Assembly: GCA_003605065.1 (NCBI GenBank)
Contig: QZJM01000005.1
Span: 1 to 55,386 of the forward strand
Source of the DNA: Dethiobacter sp.
GTDB lineage: Bacteria > Bacillota > Dethiobacteria > DTU022 > UBA8154
Reading direction: 5' to 3'
Length of the DNA: 55,386 nucleotides
Shown here: piece after piece, positions 15,857-25,812 of the stretch
Layout: every line of letters begins with the position of its first letter
How positions within the stretch are numbered: the first letter of the stretch is position 1
Notes under the pieces: generated by a model
Seen by the model: the letters and a program-made list of their open reading frames with translations, nothing else
Database searches by the model: none
What the model was told of the DNA's origin: nothing
Program-made: the position numbers and the translations under genes

Positions 15857-18655
15857 CTAACCTCCTTCAAGAGGATCTAAATGATACCAATCCCGGCCAA
15901 CCTTCAGGTCAACTTTCAAACGAACAGCAAGGGGAAGGACCCCTTCCATCAAGCTTTTAACCCGGGCGGCAACTTCATGGAGTTCTTCCGAAGGCAGTTC
16001 AAAAATCAGTTCATCGTGGACCTGCAGGAGCATGGCAGCCTTAAAGGCCTTCTCTTCCAGATCCCTCTCTATGGAAATCATGGCAGCCTTAATTATATCA
16101 GCAGCAGATCCCTGAATGGGTGTATTACGGGCGATACGCTCGGCAAAACTCCGCCGGGAAAAATTGGAATGGTTAATGTCCGGCAAATAGCGCCTTCTAC
16201 TCATGACAGTTGTTACATAACCCTTTTCCCTGGCCATTTTTATACATTCGTCCACATATTTTTTTACTCCGGGATAACGATTAAAATAATTCTCTATATA
16301 TTTCCTCGCTTCAGCCCTGGCAATCTGCAGGTCCTGAGAGAGTCCGTAATCACTGATACCGTAAATTATTCCAAAATTAACAGCCTTGGCCCTGTTACGC
16401 ATTAAAGGCGTAACTTCTTCCAGGGAAACATTAAAGACCTCGGCAGCTGTCCGGGCATGAACGTCCTGATCTTTATGGAAAGCATCGACTAAGTTGGGGT
16501 CCCGGGAGAGATGAGCCATAATACGCAGTTCAATCTGGGAATAATCAGCAGATAACAGCAAATTACCCTCCCTTGAAGGAGTAAATGCCTGCCGTAAACG
16601 CCTGCCTTCTTCCAGTCTGATGGGTATATTTTGCAGATTGGGGTCCTTGCTGCTGAGCCTTCCGGTTGCCGTTACAGCCTGATTAAAGGTAGTATGAATT
16701 TTACCGGTTTTAGGATTAATCAGAGGCCGTAATCCTTCCAGGTAGGTAGTTTTTAGTTTGACTACCGTGCGATACTCCATTATTTTGGCAGCTGCAGGAT
16801 GATAAGCCGATAACTCCTGCAATACCCGGGCATCAGTCGAATATCCCGTTTTAATACGGCGAACTACAGGAAGTTTTAATTTTTCAAAAAGAATGTAGCT
16901 CAACTGCCGGGGTGAATTGAGATTAAATTCTTCTCCGGCCAGTTCCATGATTTCTTTCCCCAGTAAAGCCGTGCTTTCATCCATTTCTGCAGCCAGTTTA
17001 TCCCAGATATCCTCACGGATTTTGATTCCCCTCAGTTCCATTTTGGCCAGAACCCAAACCAGGGGCAGTTCCAGTTTAAAGAAAAGATCCTTCAGCTGCC
17101 TCGCTTCCAAACTCTTTAAAAGTGTTTCCTCCAGATCAAAAAGATGACGAGTACAAATGCTGAGAAAAAGGGCTTTTTGCCTGCGTATTTCCTCTTCCGG
17201 CAGGCCTTTTTCCGGCTCAGGAACGGGTAAACCCAGGTACTCCTCGTACATGACTGAAAGGTGATAGGCGGGACGATCCGCTTCAATTAAATAAGCTGCC
17301 AGCAGGGTATCAAAAACAGAGCAATTAAGTTTAATACCATTTTCCTCCAGGTGCCTGACCAAAGGCTTAAGATCATGCGTGACCAGGCTTTTCCCCGGTG
17401 TTTCAAAAACCTGCTTCATTACTTCAAAGATCTGGGCAGGCTGAAGCACTCCGCTGTTAAAGGAGATATAAAAGACTTCCCCCCCTTTCACCGCACAGGC
17501 TATTCCTGTTATCACAGAATTTTTTTCACGTGTAAAACTTGTATCCAAAAGGAGAGAAAATTCCCGGGAATTTTGTAAACTGCTTTCCAGCTTTTCCAGG
17601 CCTTTTGCATTATCCAGGAATAAAATTCCTGCCTCCCCCTGCTTGTCACCAGTTTCGGGCACAGAAAGTTCTTCTTTTCCCGGGGGAAGTTCACCGGGAA
17701 AGAGGGTAAATTGTTTCAAAAGTTGAGAAGCATCCCCCCCGGCCGATTCCCTATCGTCTCTTTTTTTATAAACTGAAAGTTCCGGAATTTTGTCCAGGAG
17801 ATTGTTAAATTCCAGTTCCTTAAATATCTTAAACAGGGATTCCCAGTCCGCTTTCTTATAGCGGCACTCCTCCAGGTGCAGGTTTACAGGAACATCGTTT
17901 TTTATCGTTGCCAGATCCTTGCTGAGTAAAGCCTGCCCGGCATAAATTGATAGATTTTCCCCTACTTTACCTGGGATATCATTACTATGTCCGAGAACCT
18001 GCTCCAGTGTGCCGTATTCTTTTAGAAGCTGCAGGGCCCTTTTTTCACCGATACCGGGCACCCCCGGAATGTTATCGGAGCTGTCACCTTTCAAAGCCTT
18101 AAAATCCACCCATTGACGGGGGAGAAGGCCGTAGTTTTCCTGCATTTTCTCCATGCTGAATTCCTCCAACTGGGTTATACCCTTCCGCGTAATTAGAATC
18201 TTTACCCTGGAAGAAAGCAGCTGGAAAGCATCAGCATCAGCTGTAACAATAAAGGGAACAAGGCCGGCTTTCTCTCCCTGTACAGCAAACGTACCGATAA
18301 GGTCATCCGCCTCATAACCCTCCACCTCGGAAATAGCGATATTAAAAGCTTTCAGGATTTCTTTAATCAGCGGCATTTGCTCTTTCATCTCTTCCGGGGT
18401 TTTCTCCCGGGTAGCCTTATAATCACTGTAGGACCGGTGGCGGAATGTGGGCGCCGGATAATCAAAGGTTGCCACAAAATAATCCGGAGACTCATCTTTT
18501 AACAAGCGGAGCAGCATATTGGTAAAACCAAGAATGGCATTTACATGCAAACCTTTTTTTGTTTTTAACCCCAGCGGCAGGGCAAAAAAAGCCCTGTAGG
18601 CCAGGCTGTGGCCATCCAGGATTAAAAACTTGCCTCCGCTTTTCCCCTCTTCCAT
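15857..18655 (-). CDS. polA: DNA polymerase I
   Basis: 932 residues, family A. Three parts: N-terminal 5' nuclease (LILDGHSLAYRAFFALP, VEGYEADDLIGT, SSDNIPGVPGIGEK), a central 3'-5' exonuclease-like domain, and the polymerase (LLSADYSQIELRIMAHLS, RAKAVNFGIIYG, LLQVHDELIFEL). The exonuclease motifs are degenerate: DTE appears as DTS and the second motif reads HDLKPL without its acid, so proofreading is probably lost, as in Bacillus Pol I. ATG with GGAGG upstream; heads the polA-mutM-ytaF-coaE unit. Confidence 0.97.
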   Translation of the reverse strand: MEEGKSGGKFLILDGHSLAYRAFFALPLGLKTKKGLHVNAILGFTNMLLRLLKDESPDYFVATFDYPAPTFRHRSYSDYKATREKTPEEMKEQMPLIKEILKAFNIAISEVEGYEADDLIGTFAVQGEKAGLVPFIVTADADAFQLLSSRVKILITRKGITQLEEFSMEKMQENYGLLPRQWVDFKALKGDSSDNIPGVPGIGEKRALQLLKEYGTLEQVLGHSNDIPGKVGENLSIYAGQALLSKDLATIKNDVPVNLHLEECRYKKADWESLFKIFKELEFNNLLDKIPELSVYKKRDDRESAGGDASQLLKQFTLFPGELPPGKEELSVPETGDKQGEAGILFLDNAKGLEKLESSLQNSREFSLLLDTSFTREKNSVITGIACAVKGGEVFYISFNSGVLQPAQIFEVMKQVFETPGKSLVTHDLKPLVRHLEENGIKLNCSVFDTLLAAYLIEADRPAYHLSVMYEEYLGLPVPEPEKGLPEEEIRRQKALFLSICTRHLFDLEETLLKSLEARQLKDLFFKLELPLVWVLAKMELRGIKIREDIWDKLAAEMDESTALLGKEIMELAGEEFNLNSPRQLSYILFEKLKLPVVRRIKTGYSTDARVLQELSAYHPAAAKIMEYRTVVKLKTTYLEGLRPLINPKTGKIHTTFNQAVTATGRLSSKDPNLQNIPIRLEEGRRLRQAFTPSREGNLLLSADYSQIELRIMAHLSRDPNLVDAFHKDQDVHARTAAEVFNVSLEEVTPLMRNRAKAVNFGIIYGISDYGLSQDLQIARAEARKYIENYFNRYPGVKKYVDECIKMAREKGYVTTVMSRRRYLPDINHSNFSRRSFAERIARNTPIQGSAADIIKAAMISIERDLEEKAFKAAMLLQVHDELIFELPSEELHEVAARVKSLMEGVLPLAVRLKVDLKVGRDWYHLDPLEGG

Positions 18656-18720
18656 TCTTAAACCTCCGCTACAAACTAGGGAGCAGGATTTTTCCTGCTC
18701 CCCGTCAAACGTTCCTTTTC

Positions 18721-19188
18721 CTAGACAATTGTTTTAATCAGGTTAACCATTTCAATGGCTCCAAGAGCCGCATCCCATCCCTTGTTTCCCGCTTTTGTGC
18801 CGGCCCTTTCAATCGCCTGTTCGAGAGAATCACTGGTAATTATACCGAACATTACCGGTATTTCAGTTTCCAATCCTACCAGGGCGATACCTTTGGCTAC
18901 TTCCGAAGCAACATATTCAAAATGCGGGGTATCCCCCCTGATTACGGCGCCAAGGCAGACAACGGCATCATAACGTCCACTTTTAGCCATTTTTTTTGCT
19001 ATAAGAGGAATCTCAAAAGAACCCGGAACCCATAACACCTCAATATCTTCTTCTACCGCCCCATGTCTTTTCAATACATCCAGTGCCCCGGTAAGGAGTT
19101 TGCTGGAAATAAATTCATTAAAACGACTTACCACGAGGCCAAAACGAAAACCTTTAGCGTTAAGATGTCCTTCCAGATGTTTAACCAA
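18721..19188 (-). CDS. ribH: 6,7-dimethyl-8-ribityllumazine synthase
   Basis: 155 residues. Condenses the pyrimidine from RibD with dihydroxybutanone phosphate from RibBA. Motifs: [40 protein letters not shown] (with the active-site His) and [12 protein letters not shown] near the end. TTG start behind GGTGAGA, 22 bases after ribBA. Last gene of the riboflavin operon. Normal length, probably a 60-mer or pentamer. Confidence 0.97.
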   Translation of the reverse strand: MVKHLEGHLNAKGFRFGLVVSRFNEFISSKLLTGALDVLKRHGAVEEDIEVLWVPGSFEIPLIAKKMAKSGRYDAVVCLGAVIRGDTPHFEYVASEVAKGIALVGLETEIPVMFGIITSDSLEQAIERAGTKAGNKGWDAALGAIEMVNLIKTIV

Positions 19189-19210
19189 TATTTCTCACCG
19201 CCCCTTAGTT

Positions 19211-20431
19211 CTATTTTTTAGCTTCGACCGTCAAAAAGTGTCCGAGCTTATCCTTTTTGGTCTTCAAATAATAGCTGTTATAAATACCGGGAACCACTTC
19301 GATGGAAACACGCTCCATAACGGTAAGACCATAACCTTCCAGACCTTTAATTTTCCTGGGGTTATTGGTAAGAAGGCGCATTTTACCGACTCCTAAATCA
19401 ACCAGTATCTGTGCACCCAGACCATAATCACGAAGATCGGCAGCAAAACCTAACTCCTCGTTTGCTTCTACCGTATCCCTGCCACAGTCCTGTAGTTGAT
19501 AGGCTTTTATTTTATTTAACAAGCCGATACCACGGCCTTCCTGGCGCATGTATACCAGGACACCGCAGCCTTCTTCGCTAATCTGCTTGAGAGCCTGCGC
19601 AAGCTGCTTGCCGCAATCACAGCGCAAAGAACCCAGGACGTCACCGGTGAGACATTCAGAGTGAACTCTTACCAGAACCGGCTTGTCCTTGTCTATTTCT
19701 CCCTTGACCAAGGCCAGGTGAGTCTCCTGGTCTACTGAATTATCATAAGCTATGAGTTTAAAGTCCCCGAAAGCCGTAGGCAAGATGGCCTCTGCCGCAC
19801 GCCAGACCAGTTTTTCCTTTTTCATGCGGTAATGGATCAGGTCTGCAATAGTAATAATCTTCATTTCATGCTTTTTAACAAATTCCATTAATTCCGGAAC
19901 CCGCGCCATAGTACCATTTTCGTTCATAATCTCACAGATAACACCAGCCGGATAGAGACCGGCCAACTTGGCCAGATCAATAGCTGCTTCAGTATGACCG
20001 GTTCGGCGCAGGATCCCTCCCTCTTTGGCTCTCAGGGGGAAAATATGGCCGGGCTTTGTAAAATCAGCAGGCTTTGCTTCCGGATCGATTAACTTCTTTA
20101 CGGTAATGGCCCTCTCAAAAGCGGAAATTCCCGTGGAAGTTCCCCTGGCATCAACTGAAACCGTAAAAGCAGTTTCATGACTATCAGTGCTATGGGAAAC
20201 CATGGGCGGCAAGTCCAGTTCGTCGATGCGCTGTGCTGTAAGAGGGGCACAGATCAACCCACGTCCAAAACGTGCCATAAAATTAATCGCCTCCGGGGTA
20301 ACCATTTCGGCAGACATAACTAAATCGCCCTCATTTTCCCGATCTTCGTCGTCGACTACCACAATTATTTTTCCTTTTTTAAAATCTTCAATGGCCTCTT
20401 CGATAGTATTAAATCGCTGCTGCAAAAACAT
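19211..20431 (-). CDS. ribBA: Bifunctional DHBP synthase / GTP cyclohydrolase II
   Basis: About 406 residues. The N-terminal half (1-200) makes 3,4-dihydroxy-2-butanone-4-phosphate: [12 protein letters not shown] acidic loop, [15 protein letters not shown]. The C-terminal half opens [23 protein letters not shown] gives the three zinc cysteines, [13 protein letters not shown] the catalytic site. Both halves look intact. I prefer ATG at 20429-20431 because AGAAGG lies 6 bases upstream; a GTG two codons earlier is too close. Confidence 0.97.
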   Translation of the reverse strand: MFLQQRFNTIEEAIEDFKKGKIIVVVDDEDRENEGDLVMSAEMVTPEAINFMARFGRGLICAPLTAQRIDELDLPPMVSHSTDSHETAFTVSVDARGTSTGISAFERAITVKKLIDPEAKPADFTKPGHIFPLRAKEGGILRRTGHTEAAIDLAKLAGLYPAGVICEIMNENGTMARVPELMEFVKKHEMKIITIADLIHYRMKKEKLVWRAAEAILPTAFGDFKLIAYDNSVDQETHLALVKGEIDKDKPVLVRVHSECLTGDVLGSLRCDCGKQLAQALKQISEEGCGVLVYMRQEGRGIGLLNKIKAYQLQDCGRDTVEANEELGFAADLRDYGLGAQILVDLGVGKMRLLTNNPRKIKGLEGYGLTVMERVSIEVVPGIYNSYYLKTKKDKLGHFLTVEAKK

Positions 20432-20468
20432 CTCCACCCTTCTCTTTCACCATAAACAACCTTTTATT

Positions 20469-21161
20469 CTAAAGAAAACCTTTATTTTTTAAGAGGGTAT
20501 ATGTTATACCCTCTTCTTCTTTCGTTATAACATCGTCTCCATTATGGCCTGCCGGCAGGTTATTTTTTTCATTCGTGTTTAAAAAAAACTTTTCGATATA
20601 TTTAGCAAGCATATCCGCTTCCAGATTTACTTTATCGCCAGGCTTTTTATAACCCAGGGTACTGAATTTTGCTGTATGCGGGATAAGGGAAACACTAAAA
20701 GAACTATTGTCCACATCGACAACGGTAAGGCTTATGCCATCTACAGCTATGGAGCCCTTCTCCACAACATAGCGTATGACCTGGTGTGGAGCGCTTATAC
20801 GTTTAACCTGAGCGTTACCCTCTCTTTTTTCCGTTAAAATTGTCCCTGTGCCGTCGATATGACCACTTACAAAATGCCCACCCAGGCGCCCTCCTACTGG
20901 TAAAGCCCTCTCTAAATTTACCTTATCCCCACTTTTAAGTTCATGCAGGTTGGTCTTGCGCAGGGTTTCAGGCATTACATCGGCACAAAAAGCAGTAGAA
21001 GAAATGCTGGACACTGTCAGGCATACGCCGTTAACAGCAATGCTGTCCCCCTCTTTTAGATTCTCCATTACTTTTTTCCCTTTTATTACTAAGGCAATAC
21101 TATCTTTAGCACGTTGCTGACCGGATATCTCTCCCAATTCTTCCACTATCCCTGTAAACAA
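20469..21161 (-). CDS. ribE: Riboflavin synthase, alpha chain
   Basis: 230 residues, two lumazine-binding repeats (MFTGIVEELG ... and GHFVSGHIDGTG ... YVVEKGSIAVDGISLTV). Dismutates two lumazines to riboflavin and a pyrimidine. TTG start at 21159-21161 with GGAGGG 6 bases upstream; it begins inside the ribD coding sequence, overlapping by 56 bases in another frame. C-terminal tail after residue 200 is longer than usual and of low complexity. Confidence 0.96.
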   Translation of the reverse strand: MFTGIVEELGEISGQQRAKDSIALVIKGKKVMENLKEGDSIAVNGVCLTVSSISSTAFCADVMPETLRKTNLHELKSGDKVNLERALPVGGRLGGHFVSGHIDGTGTILTEKREGNAQVKRISAPHQVIRYVVEKGSIAVDGISLTVVDVDNSSFSVSLIPHTAKFSTLGYKKPGDKVNLEADMLAKYIEKFFLNTNEKNNLPAGHNGDDVITKEEEGITYTLLKNKGFL

Positions 21162-22269
21162 CCTTTTCCCTCCTCATAGGGTAACCGATAATCAGCAGGT
21201 CATTATCCAGTTGTTTCATTTCCATGCTTTCAACTGCCCAGGATTCTTCAAGCTCATTAATTCCGGCCCCCTCCAGAGGAGTAGGAGCATTCTTCCCGCC
21301 TAAAAGAAAAGGTGCTATAAAGAAATAAATCTTATCTATAATGTTTTCATTCAGCAGGGAATAATTCAGAGTTCCTCCTCCTTCAACGAGGAGGATACTT
21401 ATTTCATTTGCTCCAAGTGCCAGCATTAACTCGTGCAGGTCTACCTGGCCCTCTTTTGAAGGCAGGGTTAACACTTCCACCCCTGAAGATCTCAGTGCTT
21501 CCAGTTTATCCGGAGAAGCAAGCTCCGTGACAGCCAGGATCGTCTTCGTTTCCAGTGCGGTTTTAACAATCCTGCTATCCAGGGGCAACCTGCCCTTGCT
21601 ATCGACAATAACCCTTACAGGATTAGGGCCTTTTCCTACATCCAGACGAGCCGTAAGCTGGGGGTCATCCTGTAATACGGTATTAATGCCCACCATTATC
21701 CCGTCAGACATAGAGCGAAGCCGGTGCACAAATTTTCGGGACTTTTCACCGCTAATCCAGCGGGACTTACCCGTACTTGTAGCAATTTTACCGTCCAGGG
21801 TCATGGCAGCTTTAACTACCACAAAAGGCTTTTTAGTCGTGATATATTTAAAAAAAACTTCATTCAAACGCCTGGCTTTATCTTCCAAAACACCAATTTT
21901 TACTTTTATACCTGCTTCCTGAAGCTTGCGGACACCTCGCCCCGAAACCAACGGGTTAGGATCAATTGTAGAGATAACTACCTTGCGGATTCCGGACCGA
22001 ATAATTGCATCTGTACACGGCGGTGTCCTACCGTGATGGCAACAAGGTTCCAGATTTGTATACAATGTGGCTGCCCGGGCTTTTTCACCTGCTTCCTGCA
22101 AAGCGATAATCTCCGCATGCCGGTCTCCCGCTTTTTTGTGGAAGCCCGTACCGACAACCTCCCCGCCTTTGACCACAACTGCTCCTACCATAGGGTTGGG
22201 GTTGGTTTTCCCCCAGCCCTGACGGGCAAGATCCAGAGCCATCCACATATATCGTTCGTCTGAATCCAT
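21106..22269 (-). CDS. ribD: Bifunctional riboflavin deaminase / reductase
   Basis: 387 residues. N-terminal deaminase with zinc motif HAEIIAL and PCCHHGRTPPCTDAI; C-terminal reductase with VVVKAAMTLDGKIAT, WISGEKSRKFVHRLR and LLVEGGGTLNYSLL. Carries out two early steps after GTP opening. ATG with AGGTGA 10 bases upstream. First gene of the rib operon. Its last 18 codons overlap ribE. Confidence 0.97.
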   Translation of the reverse strand: MDSDERYMWMALDLARQGWGKTNPNPMVGAVVVKGGEVVGTGFHKKAGDRHAEIIALQEAGEKARAATLYTNLEPCCHHGRTPPCTDAIIRSGIRKVVISTIDPNPLVSGRGVRKLQEAGIKVKIGVLEDKARRLNEVFFKYITTKKPFVVVKAAMTLDGKIATSTGKSRWISGEKSRKFVHRLRSMSDGIMVGINTVLQDDPQLTARLDVGKGPNPVRVIVDSKGRLPLDSRIVKTALETKTILAVTELASPDKLEALRSSGVEVLTLPSKEGQVDLHELMLALGANEISILLVEGGGTLNYSLLNENIIDKIYFFIAPFLLGGKNAPTPLEGAGINELEESWAVESMEMKQLDNDLLIIGYPMRREKVVYRDSGRIGRDIRSATC

Positions 22270-22310
22270 CTGGCTTTCATCACCTCGTTATAATCTTTGG
22301 ATTAAATTTA

Positions 22311-22339
22311 ATTATACCATAAAGCCCCGTTTTCTTAAA
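22311..22339 (-). promoter_or_regulatory. Candidate promoter for the rib operon
   Basis: Minus-strand TATAAT (22311-22316), a 17-base spacer and a weak -35, TTTAAG (22334-22339), the latter within the end of rpe. Only about 40 bases separate it from ribD, so there is no room for an FMN riboswitch. Inference only. Confidence 0.4.
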
Positions 22340-23003
22340 CATACTTTTCCCTTACCGGCAGCATCTTAATAGCTTTAATAATTTTCTCCGGCTCCGGTGC
22401 GTTAAATAGAGCAGAGCCGGCAACAAGTATATCTGCCCCCGCCTTAACCGCCTGGGCCGCAGTGTTCTCATTAATACCGCCATCAACCTGTATTTCAAAA
22501 AATAGGTTCCGCTTTCTTTTTTCCTCTGCCAGAGCTTTAATTTTCGGTAAAACCCCGGGAATAAAATCCTGGCCGCCAAAACCGGGATCTACAGACATAA
22601 TTAAGACCAGGTCCAGGTCCTGGAGAATATACTCCAGGAAGGTGAGAGGTGTGGCTGGATTTAAGGCCACTCCGGCTTTACAACCCAGTTTTTTTATCGT
22701 TTGCACTATCCTGTGGAGGTGGGTGCAGGTTTCTGCATGGACAGTAAGCAGCTGTGCACCTGCCTGGGAAAAATCATTTAAAAAATCTTCGGGATTCTGA
22801 ACCATTAGATGAACATCCAGAAAAAGATTTACACGCCCGTGCAGGGCCTGAACTATCAAAGGCCCCATGGTAATATTAGGAACAAAACGGCCGTCCATGA
22901 CATCTAGATGCAGCCAATCGGCACCAGCAAGCTCCATACGCTTAACTTCCTGAAGAAGGCAGGCAAAATCTGCTGATAGAATCGAAGGCGCAACCCTGAT
23001 CAT
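22335..23003 (-). CDS. rpe: Ribulose-phosphate 3-epimerase
   Basis: 222 residues. Interconverts ribulose- and xylulose-5-phosphate; ribulose-5-phosphate is also a precursor for RibBA. TIM-barrel motifs: APSILSADF, WLHLDVMDGRFVPNI (metal His/Asp), DVHLMV, MSVDPGFGGQ and VDGGI. ATG overlaps the rsgA stop in an ATGA junction. Same rsgA-rpe order as in Bacillus. Confidence 0.97.
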   Translation of the reverse strand: MIRVAPSILSADFACLLQEVKRMELAGADWLHLDVMDGRFVPNITMGPLIVQALHGRVNLFLDVHLMVQNPEDFLNDFSQAGAQLLTVHAETCTHLHRIVQTIKKLGCKAGVALNPATPLTFLEYILQDLDLVLIMSVDPGFGGQDFIPGVLPKIKALAEEKRKRNLFFEIQVDGGINENTAAQAVKAGADILVAGSALFNAPEPEKIIKAIKMLPVREKYV

Positions 23004-23899
23004 TTTCTATCTTCTCCCTTTTTATGGAAATATGTTTTTTCCATCTGCCGGACTTCCTTTAAGAATGCAATGTAATGCTCATACCTCCAAGAGGCTATTT
23101 CTCCATTTTGTACAGCGTCTTTGACAGCACATCCGGGCTCAGCATTATGAAGGCAGCTGTTAAAACGACAGGGGCCTTTTAAAGATATTTCCGGAAAAAA
23201 AGAAGAAAGCTCCTTAGAAGAAATACCCTTAAGATCCAGCCTTTGGAACCCGGGTGTATCTACTACAAAAGCCTCATTGTCCAGCCCTAACAATTCAACA
23301 TGCCGGGTTGTATGACGGCCTCTTTCCGTCTTCCGGCTAACAGCTCCGGAAATAAGGCCCAGTTCGGGTTTTAATTTATTAATCAGGGTAGATTTGCCTG
23401 TGCCTGACGGACCGGCGAACACCGTTAACTTATCCTGCAAGGCTTTTCTCATCTCGTCAATTCCATGTCCCTTGACAGCACTGGTAAGAATCACCCTGTA
23501 ACCGCAGCTTTGAAATACTTCCTTCACTTCCTTTACCAGATCTTCATCCCGGGCTGTGGATAAATCCATCTTATTAAGACAGATAATAATATCAAGGAAA
23601 GATGCTTCTGCGGAAATCAAGATCCTATCCAGTAAAACCAGATCCAGAGGGGGCTTAATGATCGACATTAAGATAACAACCTGATCAACATTTGCCACCG
23701 GGGGTCTTGTAAGGTGACTTTTCCGTGGATAAATTTTTTCGATAACTTTTTCAAGCGGATCTGCCTCTACCAGGTCACCCACCAGCAAATCGATCCCGAA
23801 TTCTTTTAACCGGCCTCTGGCCCGGCAGCATACAATTTCTCCACGGGAACCCTGCACAAAATAAAACCCGCCTTTTGCTTTTACCAGATGTCCTTGCAG
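23000..23899 (-). CDS. rsgA: Ribosome small subunit GTPase RsgA
   Basis: Circularly permuted GTPase for late 30S maturation. Order of motifs is G4 (CLNKMDLS), G1 (GPSGTGKSTLINKL), G3 (VDTPGFQRL), then a C-terminal zinc module with C-RFNSC-LHN ... GC. The nearest ordinary start (GTG, 23857) would cut into the OB fold: the preceding in-frame residues KAKGGFYFV match the family. The only start-like codon upstream in frame is CTG at 23897-23899, 5 bases after GGGGGAG. I therefore place the start at CTG, with moderate certainty. Follows prkC. Confidence 0.88.
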   Translation of the reverse strand: MQGHLVKAKGGFYFVQGSRGEIVCCRARGRLKEFGIDLLVGDLVEADPLEKVIEKIYPRKSHLTRPPVANVDQVVILMSIIKPPLDLVLLDRILISAEASFLDIIICLNKMDLSTARDEDLVKEVKEVFQSCGYRVILTSAVKGHGIDEMRKALQDKLTVFAGPSGTGKSTLINKLKPELGLISGAVSRKTERGRHTTRHVELLGLDNEAFVVDTPGFQRLDLKGISSKELSSFFPEISLKGPCRFNSCLHNAEPGCAVKDAVQNGEIASWRYEHYIAFLKEVRQMEKTYFHKKGEDRK

Positions 23900-23924
23900 T
23901 AATACTCCCCCTTGTTTTTTTACT

Positions 23925-25805
23925 TTAGGGAAAACGCTTAATATCTATAATGTGATATTCCTGATTCCTGAATTCCATCAATACAAACTGCCCTGAACCT
24001 ATTCCTCTGGCACTGATTACCTGACCCTGATATGCTCCTTCAAAAATAACTCTTCTTCCTTCTTCATCTTCAACATAAATCTTAATAAGCTGGCCCCGGG
24101 CTACCTGGGGATAAAGATCGATAGTATAGCTTTTATACGTACCTGGCTCTCTCCCTTTACTGACAACAAGGTCGACAGGATCTCCCGCCTGTACCAGTTC
24201 ACCTGCGGCCGGAAACTGGGATATTATCTGCCCTGCAGGAAATTCACCGGAATATTCCTCTTCCAGGTTGCGTAAAACCAGCCCATAAATGTTAAGCCAT
24301 TCTTTGGCATTATCCAGCAACCAGCCCTGGAAACTACGGATTGAGAAAGGCTTTTTCCCTTCACTTATAATAACATGGACAACATCTCCCCTGGTTAGCC
24401 GAAAATCCTTGCCGGGGTCCTGCCTTATGACATAACCGGGGGCTATATCCTCACTATATTCCTGAGAAGAGGTCATATTCAACCCCAGATCGCTTAAAAT
24501 CAGCCTGGCCTCAAGCTCTGTCCTGCTAATTAAAAAGGGAACTACTACATACTCCGGTCCCAGGCTTATCACCAGATCTATTATTTTCCCCTTCCTGACG
24601 CTCCTTTGCGCAGGAGTTTCCTGGGAAACAATATGATTAACAGGGACCGTATCGCTATACACTTCCCGTAAAATATTACACCCCAGTCCCAGGGATAGAA
24701 GTTCCTTTTCTGCCTCTTCTAAACTTAAATTAGTAAGCTCCGGAACGGCAACCTCAGGAACAACAAGGAAGCTGTGGAGAAACTTGTAGCCGAACAACAT
24801 GATTAAAAAAACAGCTACTAGTACAGCTCCATAACCAAATATTCTTTTAAAAGAACGGCCCCTTCTTTTCATTTCATCTTCCTGCTCCTTGTCCATATCA
24901 TTAGCCTGCCCCCTTGACAGTTCCGAAGAATAAGACCTCTTAAAATGAGGATTGCTGATATAATTTATTTTTTCCCCGGTTTTTACAAGCCAGTCTTCCA
25001 AATCATCCCGGAGCTCTAATGCACTGGAATAACGTAACTGTCGTTCTTTACGCACGGCTTTAAGAACAACAGTCTCCAGGGCAGAAGGCAGTTCCGGAAC
25101 CAGCTTGCCCGGAGGAACGATATCTTCCTGCAGGTGCTTTAAAGCGATAGATATAGGGCTTTCTCCGGAAAAAGGAACCACACCGGTTAACATTTCGTAG
25201 AGAAGAATTCCCAGGGAGTAAATATCTGATTTTTGATCGGTATGGTTTCCCCTGGCCTGTTCCGGGGACGAATAATAAACCGAACCCAAAAGAGACCTGC
25301 CATAGGTAATGGTGGTGTCGGCAGTAGCCCTGGCTATACCAAAATCAGTAACCTTTACCCTGCCTTCACAAGTTAAAATTATATTCTGGGGCTTAATATC
25401 CCGATGAATTACATTTTGGCTATGGGCATGCGCCAGGGCATCACATATTTGTATGGCTATTTGTGCCGCCTCTTCCGGCTTAAGCCGGCTATCACGAAGA
25501 ATAACATCTTTTAAAGTATAGCCATCCACATATTCCATAATAATATAATGAACGTCGCCTTCCTCCCCCTCATCATAAATGTTAACAATAGCGGGGTGAG
25601 AAAGCTTGGCTGCTGCCTTTGCTTCCTGTTTGAAACGACGTAAAAAATCAGGATCGTTGGCAAACTGTTCGTACAGAATTTTAATAGCAACCGGGCGGTT
25701 CAACTTTGTGTCCATCCCCCGGTAAACCCTGGCCATTCCGCCTTCGCCTATATTTTCCAACAACTTATAGCGATTCCCCAAGAGCCTGCCTGGTATTTCC
25801 CTCAC
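23925..25805 (-). CDS. prkC: PASTA-domain Ser/Thr protein kinase PrkC
   Basis: About 626 residues. Cytoplasmic Hanks kinase (IGEGGMARVYRG, AIKILYE lysine, VIHRDIKPQNII, VTDFGIAR), a single membrane helix near 310-330, then three extracellular PASTA repeats and an unusual C-terminal beta-rich segment of about 60 residues. PASTA domains bind muropeptides or lipid II and in Bacillus help spores respond to growth. The GTG at 25803-25805 follows AAAGGTGA, which spans the end of prpC; an earlier TTG in frame is less likely. Partner phosphatase prpC is adjacent. Confidence 0.95.
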   Translation of the reverse strand: MREIPGRLLGNRYKLLENIGEGGMARVYRGMDTKLNRPVAIKILYEQFANDPDFLRRFKQEAKAAAKLSHPAIVNIYDEGEEGDVHYIIMEYVDGYTLKDVILRDSRLKPEEAAQIAIQICDALAHAHSQNVIHRDIKPQNIILTCEGRVKVTDFGIARATADTTITYGRSLLGSVYYSSPEQARGNHTDQKSDIYSLGILLYEMLTGVVPFSGESPISIALKHLQEDIVPPGKLVPELPSALETVVLKAVRKERQLRYSSALELRDDLEDWLVKTGEKINYISNPHFKRSYSSELSRGQANDMDKEQEDEMKRRGRSFKRIFGYGAVLVAVFLIMLFGYKFLHSFLVVPEVAVPELTNLSLEEAEKELLSLGLGCNILREVYSDTVPVNHIVSQETPAQRSVRKGKIIDLVISLGPEYVVVPFLISRTELEARLILSDLGLNMTSSQEYSEDIAPGYVIRQDPGKDFRLTRGDVVHVIISEGKKPFSIRSFQGWLLDNAKEWLNIYGLVLRNLEEEYSGEFPAGQIISQFPAAGELVQAGDPVDLVVSKGREPGTYKSYTIDLYPQVARGQLIKIYVEDEEGRRVIFEGAYQGQVISARGIGSGQFVLMEFRNQEYHIIDIKRFP

Positions 25806-25812
25806 AATAATT

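Noticed and set aside
22270..22334. FMN riboswitch before ribD
   Set aside because: The gap is too short and lacks the conserved RFN segments.
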